This document shows, piece after piece, positions 8,345 to 16,672 of a DNA stretch of 39,516 bases. Under the pieces are notes generated by a model. It made no database searches and had not been told where the DNA came from. It worked only from the letters and a program-made list of their open reading frames with translations. Within the stretch, counting starts at the first letter, position 1. Every line of letters starts with the position of its first letter. The stretch comes from RGIG8597 sp045133795. GTDB taxonomy: Bacteria > Spirochaetota > GWE2-31-10. The DNA is taken from the NCBI GenBank assembly GCA_045133795.1, contig JBGUUT010000073.1, forward strand, positions 1 through 39,516, written 5' to 3'. The translations under genes were made by a program, and so were the position numbers.

Positions 8345-8778
8345 TTTCTTACAATACTTGCAATACGTTCCAATACTTTCACACGGTCCAACGGTTTAAT
8401 AATAAAGTTCTTTGCACCAAGAAGAAGTGCTTTCTTTACTAATTCTTCCTTACCTAATGCACTAATCATAACAACTCTCGCACTTTTATCAAATGCCATA
8501 ATTTGCTCTAAAGCCGTAAGCCCGTCCATCTTTGGCATTGTAATATCCATTGTTACCAAATCAATATTAGGATAATGCTCTTTATATTTTGCTACAGCTT
8601 CTTCTCCGTCAGCTGCAGAATCTACTATTTCATATTCCTGAGATAACAACATTTGTTGCAATTGTTTCTTTACAAATATAGAATCATCTACCAATAATAC
8701 CCTATATTTTGAACCGTCATCTTTTAAACCATCCGGAACTTTTGCATTAATTGTTGGGAAATCAGATGCTGCTTTCAT
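8341..8778 (-). CDS. cheY: chemotaxis response regulator CheY
   Basis: A 145-residue single receiver domain that, when phosphorylated by CheA, controls flagellar motor switching. The acidic pocket is D31/D32 (LLVDDS), the phosphoacceptor D78 (VTMDITMPKMDG), the switch Ser S106 (ISALG) and the conserved Lys K128 (IKPL). The first 24 residues are an extension not present in enteric CheY. AGGAAGG lies seven bases before the start. It is the fourth gene of the cheA-cheW/R-cheX-cheY operon. Confidence 0.95.
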   Translation of the reverse strand: MKAASDFPTINAKVPDGLKDDGSKYRVLLVDDSIFVKKQLQQMLLSQEYEIVDSAADGEEAVAKYKEHYPNIDLVTMDITMPKMDGLTALEQIMAFDKSARVVMISALGKEELVKKALLLGAKNFIIKPLDRVKVLERIASIVRK

Positions 8779-8796
8779 TGAACTTCCTTCCTCTCT

Positions 8797-9267
8797 TTAT
8801 TTATAAATATTTTCTTTAATTGCTACATTGATACACAAATTACCTTCTTCCAATTCCAACGGAACAACCAAAGCTTCGACTTTACTATCTGTCAAACGTA
8901 AATTTTCCCCCACAAACAATGCCGGAGGTGTTAAGTCAAATTTAAATCCCATTTCATGCAATTTTGTAACTGCATTTCCGGTAATCATATTACCTAACTC
9001 TGTTAATGTCGCTGAAACCAATTCATCCAAACAATCCAAGCGTTCGCCATTCATTGAAGAAGCTACATTAAGTGCTGTTTCTTCAGACATGTCCAAAACA
9101 ACACGACCGGAAACTTGTCCTGCAAGTCCGACAATAATTGCCACTCCCTGAATATTGTTAATACTCGTTGATAATTTTGGAGTTCCCCTTTTTACATTTT
9201 CTGAAACTGTCGATTTTAATACCGACATAGCAGACTCTACAAAAGGATTGATATACTCAACTCTCAT
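8797..9267 (-). CDS. cheX: CheY-P phosphatase CheX
   Basis: A 156-residue CheC/CheX-family protein. The catalytic helix reads LTELGNMITGNAV with E90 and N93, the Glu and Asn that drive dephosphorylation of CheY-P in this family. There is a single such motif, typical of CheX rather than two-motif CheC. In spirochaetes CheX is the main CheY-P phosphatase in place of CheZ. It lies directly before cheY in the operon, with TAGGAG before the start. Confidence 0.93.
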   Translation of the reverse strand: MRVEYINPFVESAMSVLKSTVSENVKRGTPKLSTSINNIQGVAIIVGLAGQVSGRVVLDMSEETALNVASSMNGERLDCLDELVSATLTELGNMITGNAVTKLHEMGFKFDLTPPALFVGENLRLTDSKVEALVVPLELEEGNLCINVAIKENIYK

Positions 9268-9288
9268 TTTGTTTTCTCCTACTTAATT

Positions 9289-10614
9289 TTATTTTTTTAC
9301 AAGAACAGAAAATCCCTGCTCTTCCATTTTTATAAAAGCATCAGAAGTAATAACTTCTGAATCTCCCACAATCAAAACCCCGCCCGGAACAAGATGTTCT
9401 GCGACGTCTTTAATAAACAAATTGTATTCTGACTCTTTCATAAACAAAGACAAGTCCCTTGCTACAATAACATGAAACTTTCTTTCATCTGCAGACAAGT
9501 TTTTTGCATCATGAAATTCAAAATAGATTTGATCGTTTATTTCTTTTTTTACTTTATACTGTTTTCCGCTTGTATTGATAAAGTTTTTATTTATTTCCAT
9601 CCAGCCCGGAATTTCACTTCCCGTAACTTCGATTCCTGAAGCATTGCTGATAGCCGCAAGATTACTATCTGTAGCAATTAACTGAACATCAGAATAAATG
9701 CTTTTTAATATGAAATACAATGAAAAAGTTTCATATCCATTTCCACACCCAATATCCATCCCCTTCACTTCTTTAGGAGAAATTTTCTTTAGATGCGACG
9801 AAATAATATTTTTAAACAAAGTAGACTGTGTTTCATTCCAAAAACACTCTGTATTCTCAGAATAAAACTCTTCTACTATTTTAGAAGCCTCTTCTTTCGT
9901 CACTTTTGGCATGTCTTTTACATTATTCTCTTTAACATAATTAGAATAAAGCTCTCGAAATTTATTTCTGTTCGCAGAATGAATATGCACACCGGCAAGC
10001 TCTTCTACTTGATTAACAAAATACGTAAGAACTTCTTCTGCCAAATCTGATTCTTGCGGTAATATTTCCTTTTTCGCCTTTTCTTTATCTCCGAATATTG
10101 CTTCTGTATCTAAAATAACATACAGCCTTTTTTCAATATCGATAATACCGGAAATATATTCTTCATTAATGCTTCCCAATAATGAGCTCGGCGGTTGAAT
10201 GTCATCCTTTCGAATCGGAAAAACCTGCATAATTTCTTCAACAACAACACCGATTAATAAATTACCAACTTTTAGGATAATTACAGACTCGCCTTCTTCG
10301 GGAACTTCATATTCTACATTAAGATGGAATAACTTTGCTAATTCAATAATCGGAATAATCTCTCCACGAAGATTAAATACTCCACGTACAAAATCTAACG
10401 CATTCGGAATCGGTGTAAACTTTTTTTCACACAAGATTTCTTTTACCATCATAATATCAATACCATAATATTGATTACCTATTCGAAAAGACACTATCTT
10501 AGAATCATACTCAATAATTTGCTTATTATCTCGTTCTTGAATAGAAAGTGAACTATTAATCTTTTGTTGATTTTGCATTAAATATTTAAAATCCATACCT
10601 TTAATTTCACTCAT
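9289..10614 (-). CDS. CheW-CheR-like fusion, chemotaxis array coupling protein
   Basis: A 441-residue two-domain protein. Residues about 36-175 form a CheW domain (SFRIGNQYYGID, FVRGVFNLRGEIIPIIEL) that couples receptors to CheA. Residues about 195-441 resemble a CheR methyltransferase, with SAM-binding-loop-like MDIGCGNGYETFS (286-298), ATDSN (acidic residue after strand 2) and VARDLSLFM in place of the usual CRN-hIYF segment. Similar CheW-CheR-like fusions are known in Treponema chemoreceptor arrays, where they act structurally. Whether this copy methylates anything cannot be said. It lies three bases after cheA and 21 bp before cheX. Confidence 0.88.
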   Translation of the reverse strand: MSEIKGMDFKYLMQNQQKINSSLSIQERDNKQIIEYDSKIVSFRIGNQYYGIDIMMVKEILCEKKFTPIPNALDFVRGVFNLRGEIIPIIELAKLFHLNVEYEVPEEGESVIILKVGNLLIGVVVEEIMQVFPIRKDDIQPPSSLLGSINEEYISGIIDIEKRLYVILDTEAIFGDKEKAKKEILPQESDLAEEVLTYFVNQVEELAGVHIHSANRNKFRELYSNYVKENNVKDMPKVTKEEASKIVEEFYSENTECFWNETQSTLFKNIISSHLKKISPKEVKGMDIGCGNGYETFSLYFILKSIYSDVQLIATDSNLAAISNASGIEVTGSEIPGWMEINKNFINTSGKQYKVKKEINDQIYFEFHDAKNLSADERKFHVIVARDLSLFMKESEYNLFIKDVAEHLVPGGVLIVGDSEVITSDAFIKMEEQGFSVLVKK

Positions 10615-10617
10615 AGT

Positions 10618-12993
10618 TTAATCCTTTCTGTTATTCTTACGATTTTGTTGATTTTCCTGCTCTTGCTTCATTCCCAATTCTACAATTTGAGATACATCAA
10701 GAATCAAGCTGACTGTACCGTCACCAAGAACCGTAGCTCCGGCAATTCCCGGCGTCGTTGTGTATTTATCTTTCAATGGTTTTATTACAATATCTTCTTC
10801 TCCGATTAGAGAATCTACAAGCAATCCCATTTTTTTATCATTTATTCCTACAATAACAACGAAATAAGATTCCAACTCTTCGGATTTTTTCAAATTGAAC
10901 AAACGACTCAAACGTAATAATGAAAGAACTTCATTTCTGACATTAATAACTTCATAATTGTCAATTGATTTTATTTCCTTAGGGCTGATTCTGATACTTT
11001 CAATTACGGATGAAATAGGTAATACATATATCTCTGATTGAACTCTTACCATCAAACCTTGAATAATTGCTAAAGTCAAAGGTAATTTAATAATAAAAGT
11101 TGTTCCTTTCCCCGGAACTGATGTAATACGAACAGTTCCGCTCATTTTCTCAATATTTTTCTTTACAACATCAAGACCCACACCACGTCCGGAAACTGAA
11201 GTTATCTTATCTGCCGTAGAAAATCCCGGCTCAAATAATAACGCAAAAGTATCCTGTTCGCTTAACTGTTTATCTGCAGAAATTACTTTTCTTTCAATCG
11301 CTTTTTTTCTGACACTTTCGGGATTAATTCCGCGTCCGTCATCAGAAATGTAAATTGAAATCAAATTTCCTTCATTGGCTGCTTTTAATTTTACGGTTCC
11401 CACCCCAGGTTTCCCGGCTGCAATACGCTCTTCCGGTGTTTCCATTCCGTGATCTACCGCATTTCGAATCATATGAATTAAAGGATCGGATAAGTCATCA
11501 AGCATTGCTTTATCAACTTCTGTTTCTTCACCTTCCATTACCAAGTCAATTTCTTTATGTAAATCTCGTGATAAATCTCTTACAAGGCGAGGGAAACGGC
11601 TGAAAACTTGTTTTATCTGAATCATTCGCACTCGCATTACACCTTCACGTAAATCTGAAGATATTCTGTCCAAACTTTGAGATGTCGAACGAAACTTTTC
11701 TACAACCTCTTTATAGCCATTTAAAAATGAATCAAATTGAGTTGTAAAACCAGCAACATCTTTTTGAAACTCATTTTTTAACATCTCGTTCATATTTTCC
11801 GTATGAGCTAACAGCCCGGCAAAATGCTTATTCTTATCTTTAAAAGAGTTTAATAAGGTAGAAAAAGACTCTATGCTTTCATAATATTTAATAGCTAATT
11901 GGTTAAATGTAGCTTTATTAATTACTATTTCTGATACCAAGTTAAGAAGCTCATCAATTCGCGACGAATCTACACGAAGAACCGAAGACGTCAGATTTTT
12001 TGTTTCCTTTGTTGAAGCTGCAGAACTTTTCTTTGTTGTCTCACTCTGACTTTTCTTTACTTCTTGTGCGACATCTAAAATTTCCGGAGCTTTTTCTTCA
12101 ACTACGTTCTCTATAAACATACTGAGAACATCTTTTATATCCGTTTTCGGAGCTTGTTCCGGCACTTCTGCTGTAGGAACTGCTTCCGCAATATCTACAT
12201 TAAAAGGAACAACCTTAATCGCTTTTGTCATATCAGGCAAATCTGCAATTTCTTCTAATTTTTCTTTTGTTTCCGTTGTTGCAACAACATAAACTACAGA
12301 TGGGTAAAAGTCATCAGAATACAAAGCATCAAAATCCGGAACTGTTTTCAACACTGTTCCAACATCACGTAATGACGTAAATACTTGAATCCCGCCGACC
12401 GTTCTCATTGGATTATCTTCATTAAAATCTACCGTTACCTGCCACATTGGTAAATGTTCGGTATTGCTCTGTTTGATTTCCATTAAATCATATTCACCGA
12501 ACTCAAAAATCTCTCCATCAGAAACCGTATCTTCTTTTTCTTCAACAACCGTTTCTGCAATTTCGACTTTTTTTGTTACCGTTTCTGCCGGTGAATCAGC
12601 AACTGCGTGTTCCGCAATCTTTTTTAATTCATTTAATGTATCGTCAATATTATCTGAATAAACATCGCCTCGAGCTCTGGATGCAACCATTTCCTTTATT
12701 ATATCAAGAGCACACAATAATACGTCCACTATACCGGAAGAAACTTTTACAGCTCCGTTTCTAATTTCATCCATTGCATCTTCCATTGTATGTGTAAAAT
12801 GGCTGATTTCTGAAAATTGAACTGTCGCTGAGCCACCTTTTAATGTATGGGCTGCCCGAAACAACGCATCAATCGCTTCTGTATCTGAAGTATTGCTTTC
12901 AAGAACAAGTAAACTCTGCTCTATCCCGTCAATTAAATCATACGCTTCCTCAAACCATTCTTTCAACAGCTCTTCATCAATAAAATCACTCAT
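10618..12993 (-). CDS. cheA: chemotaxis histidine kinase CheA
   Basis: A 791-residue class II histidine kinase that autophosphorylates and passes phosphate to CheY. The P1 domain has H49 in AAHTLKGGS. A P2-like CheY-docking domain spans about 168-265. A flexible Ser/Lys/Glu-rich linker runs 270-338. The P3 dimerisation domain (about 340-478) is much longer than in enteric CheA. P4 carries the N box (MIRNAVDHG, 508-516), G1 (DDGRGI, 551-556) and G2 (GRGVGLD, 602-608). P5 is a CheW-like domain at about 640-775. The start has AAGGGG five bases upstream. It is the first gene of the operon, divergent from the XPB helicase gene. Confidence 0.96.
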   Translation of the reverse strand: MSDFIDEELLKEWFEEAYDLIDGIEQSLLVLESNTSDTEAIDALFRAAHTLKGGSATVQFSEISHFTHTMEDAMDEIRNGAVKVSSGIVDVLLCALDIIKEMVASRARGDVYSDNIDDTLNELKKIAEHAVADSPAETVTKKVEIAETVVEEKEDTVSDGEIFEFGEYDLMEIKQSNTEHLPMWQVTVDFNEDNPMRTVGGIQVFTSLRDVGTVLKTVPDFDALYSDDFYPSVVYVVATTETKEKLEEIADLPDMTKAIKVVPFNVDIAEAVPTAEVPEQAPKTDIKDVLSMFIENVVEEKAPEILDVAQEVKKSQSETTKKSSAASTKETKNLTSSVLRVDSSRIDELLNLVSEIVINKATFNQLAIKYYESIESFSTLLNSFKDKNKHFAGLLAHTENMNEMLKNEFQKDVAGFTTQFDSFLNGYKEVVEKFRSTSQSLDRISSDLREGVMRVRMIQIKQVFSRFPRLVRDLSRDLHKEIDLVMEGEETEVDKAMLDDLSDPLIHMIRNAVDHGMETPEERIAAGKPGVGTVKLKAANEGNLISIYISDDGRGINPESVRKKAIERKVISADKQLSEQDTFALLFEPGFSTADKITSVSGRGVGLDVVKKNIEKMSGTVRITSVPGKGTTFIIKLPLTLAIIQGLMVRVQSEIYVLPISSVIESIRISPKEIKSIDNYEVINVRNEVLSLLRLSRLFNLKKSEELESYFVVIVGINDKKMGLLVDSLIGEEDIVIKPLKDKYTTTPGIAGATVLGDGTVSLILDVSQIVELGMKQEQENQQNRKNNRKD

Positions 12994-13069
12994 AGAAACC
13001 CCTTACGACCACCGATGATACAAATTAATTAATGTGTTTACTACAAAAAGATAAAAAAATATAACACAA

Positions 13070-13090
13070 TTCTCTTTTTTCAAAAGAGAA
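13070..13090. repeat. perfect inverted repeat upstream of cheA
   Basis: ttctctttt (13070-13078) and aaaagagaa (13082-13090) pair over 9 bp around a 3-nt centre. It is about 77 bp before the cheA start. It is not followed by a T-tract on either strand, so it may be an operator or an RNA hairpin in the cheA leader. Confidence 0.6.
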
Positions 13091-13148
13091 ATCACATTTT
13101 AAACTTTCCTTTTTGTAAAGTACACATATTTTTATATCTTTTAAATTC

Positions 13149-13170
13149 TTTAAAATACTTTTTAAAATAC
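13149..13170. repeat. short direct repeat TTTAAAATAC
   Basis: TTTAAAATAC occurs at 13149-13158 and again at 13161-13170, a 12-bp period. The base composition is so AT-rich that chance is possible; a tandem protein-binding site is the alternative. Confidence 0.35.
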
Positions 13171-13224
13171 CTATAAAACACATTTTTAACCACTTTTAAT
13201 TATTTTTTCTGTTCATTTTTTTTA

Positions 13225-13242
13225 TTCTTCATTCATGAAGAA
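13225..13242. repeat. 18-bp near-perfect palindrome
   Basis: ttcttcat and atgaagaa form 8-bp arms around a 2-bp centre. The compact dyad looks like a binding site for a dimeric regulator placed midway between cheA and the XPB gene. Confidence 0.5.
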
Positions 13243-13325
13243 GCTAAAAAAGTCACTTAACAACAAAAAGTAACTTGAAAAATCTTCTTTTTATAAAAAC
13301 ATATTATCTTTCATAAATAATTATG

Positions 13326-13347
13326 CACTTTTTTACTTAAAAAAGTG
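13326..13347. repeat. perfect inverted repeat next to XPB promoter
   Basis: cactttttt (13326-13334) pairs with aaaaaagtg (13339-13347) around a 4-nt loop. It ends 5 bp before the -35 box at 13353, where it could act as an operator or insulate the promoter from upstream transcription. Confidence 0.55.
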
Positions 13348-13352
13348 TTTAC

Positions 13353-13381
13353 TTGTAAAACATTCAAAAAATAGATATAAT
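13353..13381 (+). promoter_or_regulatory. sigma-70 type promoter for the XPB helicase operon
   Basis: TTGTAA (13353-13358), a 17-bp spacer and a perfect TATAAT (13376-13381). Transcription would start near 13388, leaving a leader of about 70 nt before the AGGAGG ribosome site at 13449. Confidence 0.7.
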
Positions 13382-13448
13382 TACTCGCTGTTTTTTTTGT
13401 AAATTACGCTAACCGGCATAACTAAAAAAATTACCAAACCATAGTTTT

Positions 13449-13463
13449 AGGAGGCGTATTATA
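13449..13463 (+). promoter_or_regulatory. ribosome binding site and non-AUG start of the XPB gene
   Basis: A consensus AGGAGG (13449-13454) is followed by cgt, ATT (13458) and ATA (13461). The reading frame from here gives INPSNPLIVQSD, the conserved XPB N-terminus. The frame has an upstream stop at 13419 and no ATG, GTG or TTG between that stop and the conserved residues. ATA lies six bases after the site, ATT three. Confidence 0.7.
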
Positions 13464-15137
13464 AATCCGTCTAATCCATTAATTGTACAAAGTGACAGTT
13501 CATTACTTTTAGAAGTTTATAATCCTAATTTTGAAACAGTACGAAATGAACTTTCAAAGTTTGCGGAATTGGTAAAATCTCCGGAACATATTCATACATA
13601 TCTAATAAGTTCTCTCAGTATTTGGAACGCTTCCGCCAGCGGCGTTACTTTAGATGAAATTATTTCTACCATCGAAACTTATTCAAAATTTGACGTTCCT
13701 CAAAACGTTATTGAAAATATAAAAACCATTTATCATCGTTTCGGAAAAATTGAACTTATCAAAGGAGAAAACGATGATGAATTATTTCTTTATGTAAAAG
13801 AAAAAAATATAGAACTGGAAATCCTTGCCAATGCAAAATTAAAAAAATACCTACAAATAAAAACTGAACCGGGAAAATACAGGATTAGCCTGGAAGTTCG
13901 CGGAGATTTAAAAGTTGACTTTTTTAACTACAATCTTCCGATTAACGACATTGCCGGTTATACACCGGGCCAACCGCTTGACATCAATTTACGTGAAACC
14001 ACATTAGAAGGAAAAGCTTTTGCTCCCAGAGAATATCAACGATTAGCTTCCGAGTCCTTTTATCAAGCCGGTACAAATCTCGGAGGACACGGAACTATAG
14101 TTCTTCCTTGCGGTTCGGGGAAAACCATTATCGGTATCGACATTCTTGCAAAAGTTAAAATGTGTACGCTTATTCTTGCCACAAGTGTAGCATCGGTTCA
14201 TCAGTGGATGAGAGAGATTTTAGATAAAACAACTATCACCCCGGACCAAATCGGCGAATACACCGGCGACAAAAAAGAAATTAAACCTATCACGGTAACA
14301 ACATATCAGATGTTGATTTACAGAAAAAAACAAACCGACGAATTCCCACATTTCGGAATTTTCCAAGCTCAAGATTGGGGATTAATTATTTACGATGAAG
14401 TTCATTTATTGCCGGCACCGGTATTCAAAATTACTTCCGGTATTCAAAGTAAAAGACGTTTAGGTCTTACCGCAACGCTTATTCGTGAAGACGGTCATGA
14501 AAAAGATGTATTCTGTCTAATCGGACCGAAACGTTTTGATACTCCATGGAAAGTTCTTGAAAAACAAGGTTGGATTTCAGAAGCAATGTGTTATGAAATA
14601 AAATTGCCGTTACCGGAAGATGAAATGATTGACTATTTGACAGCCGACCAAAAATCGAAATTTGCACAGTCTTCTCAAAACCCATACAAAGTTGATGCCA
14701 TCAAAGATGTTCTTTTAAAACATCAAAATCAACAAGTGTTAATAATCGGACAATATATCGACCAATTAAAAACTGTCTCCGAAAAATTAAATGTTCCTTT
14801 AATAACAGGAAAAACTCCAAATGCAGAACGTGAAGAATTATATGCAAAATTCAGAAACAAAGAAATTCGTATTTTGGTAGTAAGTAAAATTGCCAACTTT
14901 TCTATAGATTTACCTGATGCAAGCGTTTTATTACAAATAAGCGGAACATACGGTTCTCGCCAAGAAGAAGCTCAACGATTGGGAAGAATCTTGCGTCCTA
15001 AAGAAGAAAATGTTTCGTACTTTTATACTTTTACGACAAAAGACTCTCTGGAAGAAGATTACGCACATAAACGCCAAAGATTTCTCACTGAACAAGGGTA
15101 TTCTTACCAAATAGATTATTGGGAACCAAGGAAGTAA
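13461..15137 (+). CDS. XPB/Rad25-family DNA repair helicase
   Basis: A 558-residue SF2 helicase (counted from 13461) related to eukaryotic and archaeal XPB, unwinding DNA 3' to 5'. The N-terminal NPLIVQSD...SPEHIHTY block is the family's damage-recognition-like region. Walker A LPCGSGKT is at about 215-222, DEVH at 312-315, the XPB-specific RED motif (LIREDG) at 342-344, and motif VI SRQEEAQRLGRILRPK near the end. The first standard start codon in frame is TTG at 13569. It has no ribosome site and would remove 36 conserved residues, so I place the start at the non-AUG codon after AGGAGG. Three bases separate it from the next gene, its likely partner. Confidence 0.93.
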   Translation: MNPSNPLIVQSDSSLLLEVYNPNFETVRNELSKFAELVKSPEHIHTYLISSLSIWNASASGVTLDEIISTIETYSKFDVPQNVIENIKTIYHRFGKIELIKGENDDELFLYVKEKNIELEILANAKLKKYLQIKTEPGKYRISLEVRGDLKVDFFNYNLPINDIAGYTPGQPLDINLRETTLEGKAFAPREYQRLASESFYQAGTNLGGHGTIVLPCGSGKTIIGIDILAKVKMCTLILATSVASVHQWMREILDKTTITPDQIGEYTGDKKEIKPITVTTYQMLIYRKKQTDEFPHFGIFQAQDWGLIIYDEVHLLPAPVFKITSGIQSKRRLGLTATLIREDGHEKDVFCLIGPKRFDTPWKVLEKQGWISEAMCYEIKLPLPEDEMIDYLTADQKSKFAQSSQNPYKVDAIKDVLLKHQNQQVLIIGQYIDQLKTVSEKLNVPLITGKTPNAEREELYAKFRNKEIRILVVSKIANFSIDLPDASVLLQISGTYGSRQEEAQRLGRILRPKEENVSYFYTFTTKDSLEEDYAHKRQRFLTEQGYSYQIDYWEPRK

Positions 15138-15140
15138 AAT

Positions 15141-16616
15141 ATGTCCAACGAGTACAGATTAAAATCTTTAAAAGACGAAGAAATTTTAAAATTATATGAA
15201 TTATTTTTCGGCCCGATTCTAATGCGTAGGGAAACAAAGTTTTATCTGGAAAGCCTAAAAACGTTTTTAAACAAAGATTCTTCTATAGAAAAAGTTATCA
15301 GTCGATTGAATGTTTTGGAAATTGAAATTATAAAATTACTGTCTCAATTGACCGAAGTTCCATCTGCATTTCTAAATGAAAAACTAAGTATCATTTTGGG
15401 AGAACATCCGTCGCTCATCGGAAAAACGATACAAAATCTCATTGTGAAAAATTATATATTTACTCGCGATGACAAATATTTATTTATTCCCGAACTGATT
15501 TCCAATCATTATAAAAACGAAGGAATTTCCGCAAAAAAAACAAGTACAACCGAACTAGTTTATAACTGCGAAAAATTCGGCGATGTAATTAATACAATTA
15601 TTTATTTTTTATCAAAGGGAATAAAGTTTTCTAAAAGCGGGGGGTTATACAAAAAAGATTTTGAACTACTTTCTGCTGCCTTTTGTGCTGCTTCCGGATA
15701 TTTAAGAGATGAATACGACATCATCGGATATTTTTTTTCCACTTCTTTCATATATGAAGATGAAGTTCAAATAAAAGATATTCAACAATATTTTAAATTA
15801 TCCCAATTAGAACGAATGCTTACATTGGTAAAAAAAGTCTTTCCGTATTTGCAACCGATTCTAAATCAAGTTTATGATTTTAAAACAAGTTATAAAATAA
15901 ATAAAAATGAACTTAAATACGCATTTAAAACATTGCTGCTTGCTTCCGTATTAGAAAAAGAACCTTACAGAGCTGATTTTGAAAGTATCATCGAATTCCT
16001 CTGCAAAATCGGACTTTGTAAAACAGAAGATGAAGATATAATTTTTATTTATTACGATTCCTCAAATGCCTTACCTATGGAATTAAAAATCACAAGTAAT
16101 TTTGCTGTTTATACCAACTCTTGCAATACCGATTGTGATTATTACTTATGTGCTTTATTCAGCGAATTCGTTAAATATGACAAAATTACAGAATTAGAAA
16201 TTAACGATATTTCCATCTGTCGTGCAATACAAAACGGCTGTGATTATGAACAATTTGAAAACTTTATATTGCAACACAGCGTAAATTTGGGAGCAAATGT
16301 AAGTACAACTATAAAAGAATGGTTTTCACGCCATAATTCTTTTTTCTATGTTGAAGGTACGGTTTTCTTTGTAGAATCTCCGGAAAAAGGTAAAACCATT
16401 TCTCGCTTAATTGAAAACGGTACAATAAAAGCATTTACCGTAAAAAAAGATTCCGTTTTTCTCATCCCGGAAGAAGAAAAAGATTTGTTTTTCTCGTTTA
16501 TGTTGCGTTCTAATTTTACTTTTTTTGAAAAAAAGCCTTCTAAAAAAACGGAAGATAAAAAACAAATTAAAGAACCTGTCGAATATAAGACTTTTCTTAC
16601 TTTTAATAACGATTAA
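15141..16616 (+). CDS. XPB-associated winged-helix protein (Helicase_C_3-like)
   Basis: A 491-residue protein. The C-terminal part (about 380-470: HSVNLGANVSTTIKEWFSRH, then FFVESPEKGKTISRLIE) resembles the XPB/Ssl2-like DNA-binding domain found in proteins encoded beside bacterial XPB. The N-terminal part (KVISRLNVLEIEIIKLLSQL, LIGKTIQNLIVKNYIF) looks like winged-helix repeats. No helicase motor or nuclease motif was seen. The 3-bp gap to XPB implies co-translation and a shared complex, loosely analogous to archaeal XPB with Bax1, though Bax1's nuclease domain is not recognised here. Basic C-terminal tail. Confidence 0.7.
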   Translation: MSNEYRLKSLKDEEILKLYELFFGPILMRRETKFYLESLKTFLNKDSSIEKVISRLNVLEIEIIKLLSQLTEVPSAFLNEKLSIILGEHPSLIGKTIQNLIVKNYIFTRDDKYLFIPELISNHYKNEGISAKKTSTTELVYNCEKFGDVINTIIYFLSKGIKFSKSGGLYKKDFELLSAAFCAASGYLRDEYDIIGYFFSTSFIYEDEVQIKDIQQYFKLSQLERMLTLVKKVFPYLQPILNQVYDFKTSYKINKNELKYAFKTLLLASVLEKEPYRADFESIIEFLCKIGLCKTEDEDIIFIYYDSSNALPMELKITSNFAVYTNSCNTDCDYYLCALFSEFVKYDKITELEINDISICRAIQNGCDYEQFENFILQHSVNLGANVSTTIKEWFSRHNSFFYVEGTVFFVESPEKGKTISRLIENGTIKAFTVKKDSVFLIPEEEKDLFFSFMLRSNFTFFEKKPSKKTEDKKQIKEPVEYKTFLTFNND

Positions 16617-16672
16617 AAGAAAAAAATACTATAATCCATATATAAGGATTACGTTTTTATAGGAGGAATCTT

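Larger units (their letters stand above)
12994..13460. other. AT-rich divergent intergenic region between cheA and the XPB helicase gene
   Basis: This 467-bp stretch holds no credible gene. It contains perfect inverted repeats at 13070-13090, 13225-13242 and 13326-13347, a direct repeat at 13149-13170, and a plus-strand promoter at 13353-13381. No convincing promoter for cheA was found: neither a sigma-28 nor a sigma-70 pair with good spacing is clear on the minus strand. Confidence 0.7.

Noticed and set aside
13569..13571. TTG as the start of the XPB helicase
   Set aside because: No ribosome site precedes it and 36 in-frame upstream residues match the conserved XPB N-terminus behind AGGAGG.
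16632..16651. Terminator between the XPB partner and PhoH genes
   Set aside because: The stem is only 6 bp (taatcc/ggatta) and A/T-rich with an 8-nt loop, too weak to call.
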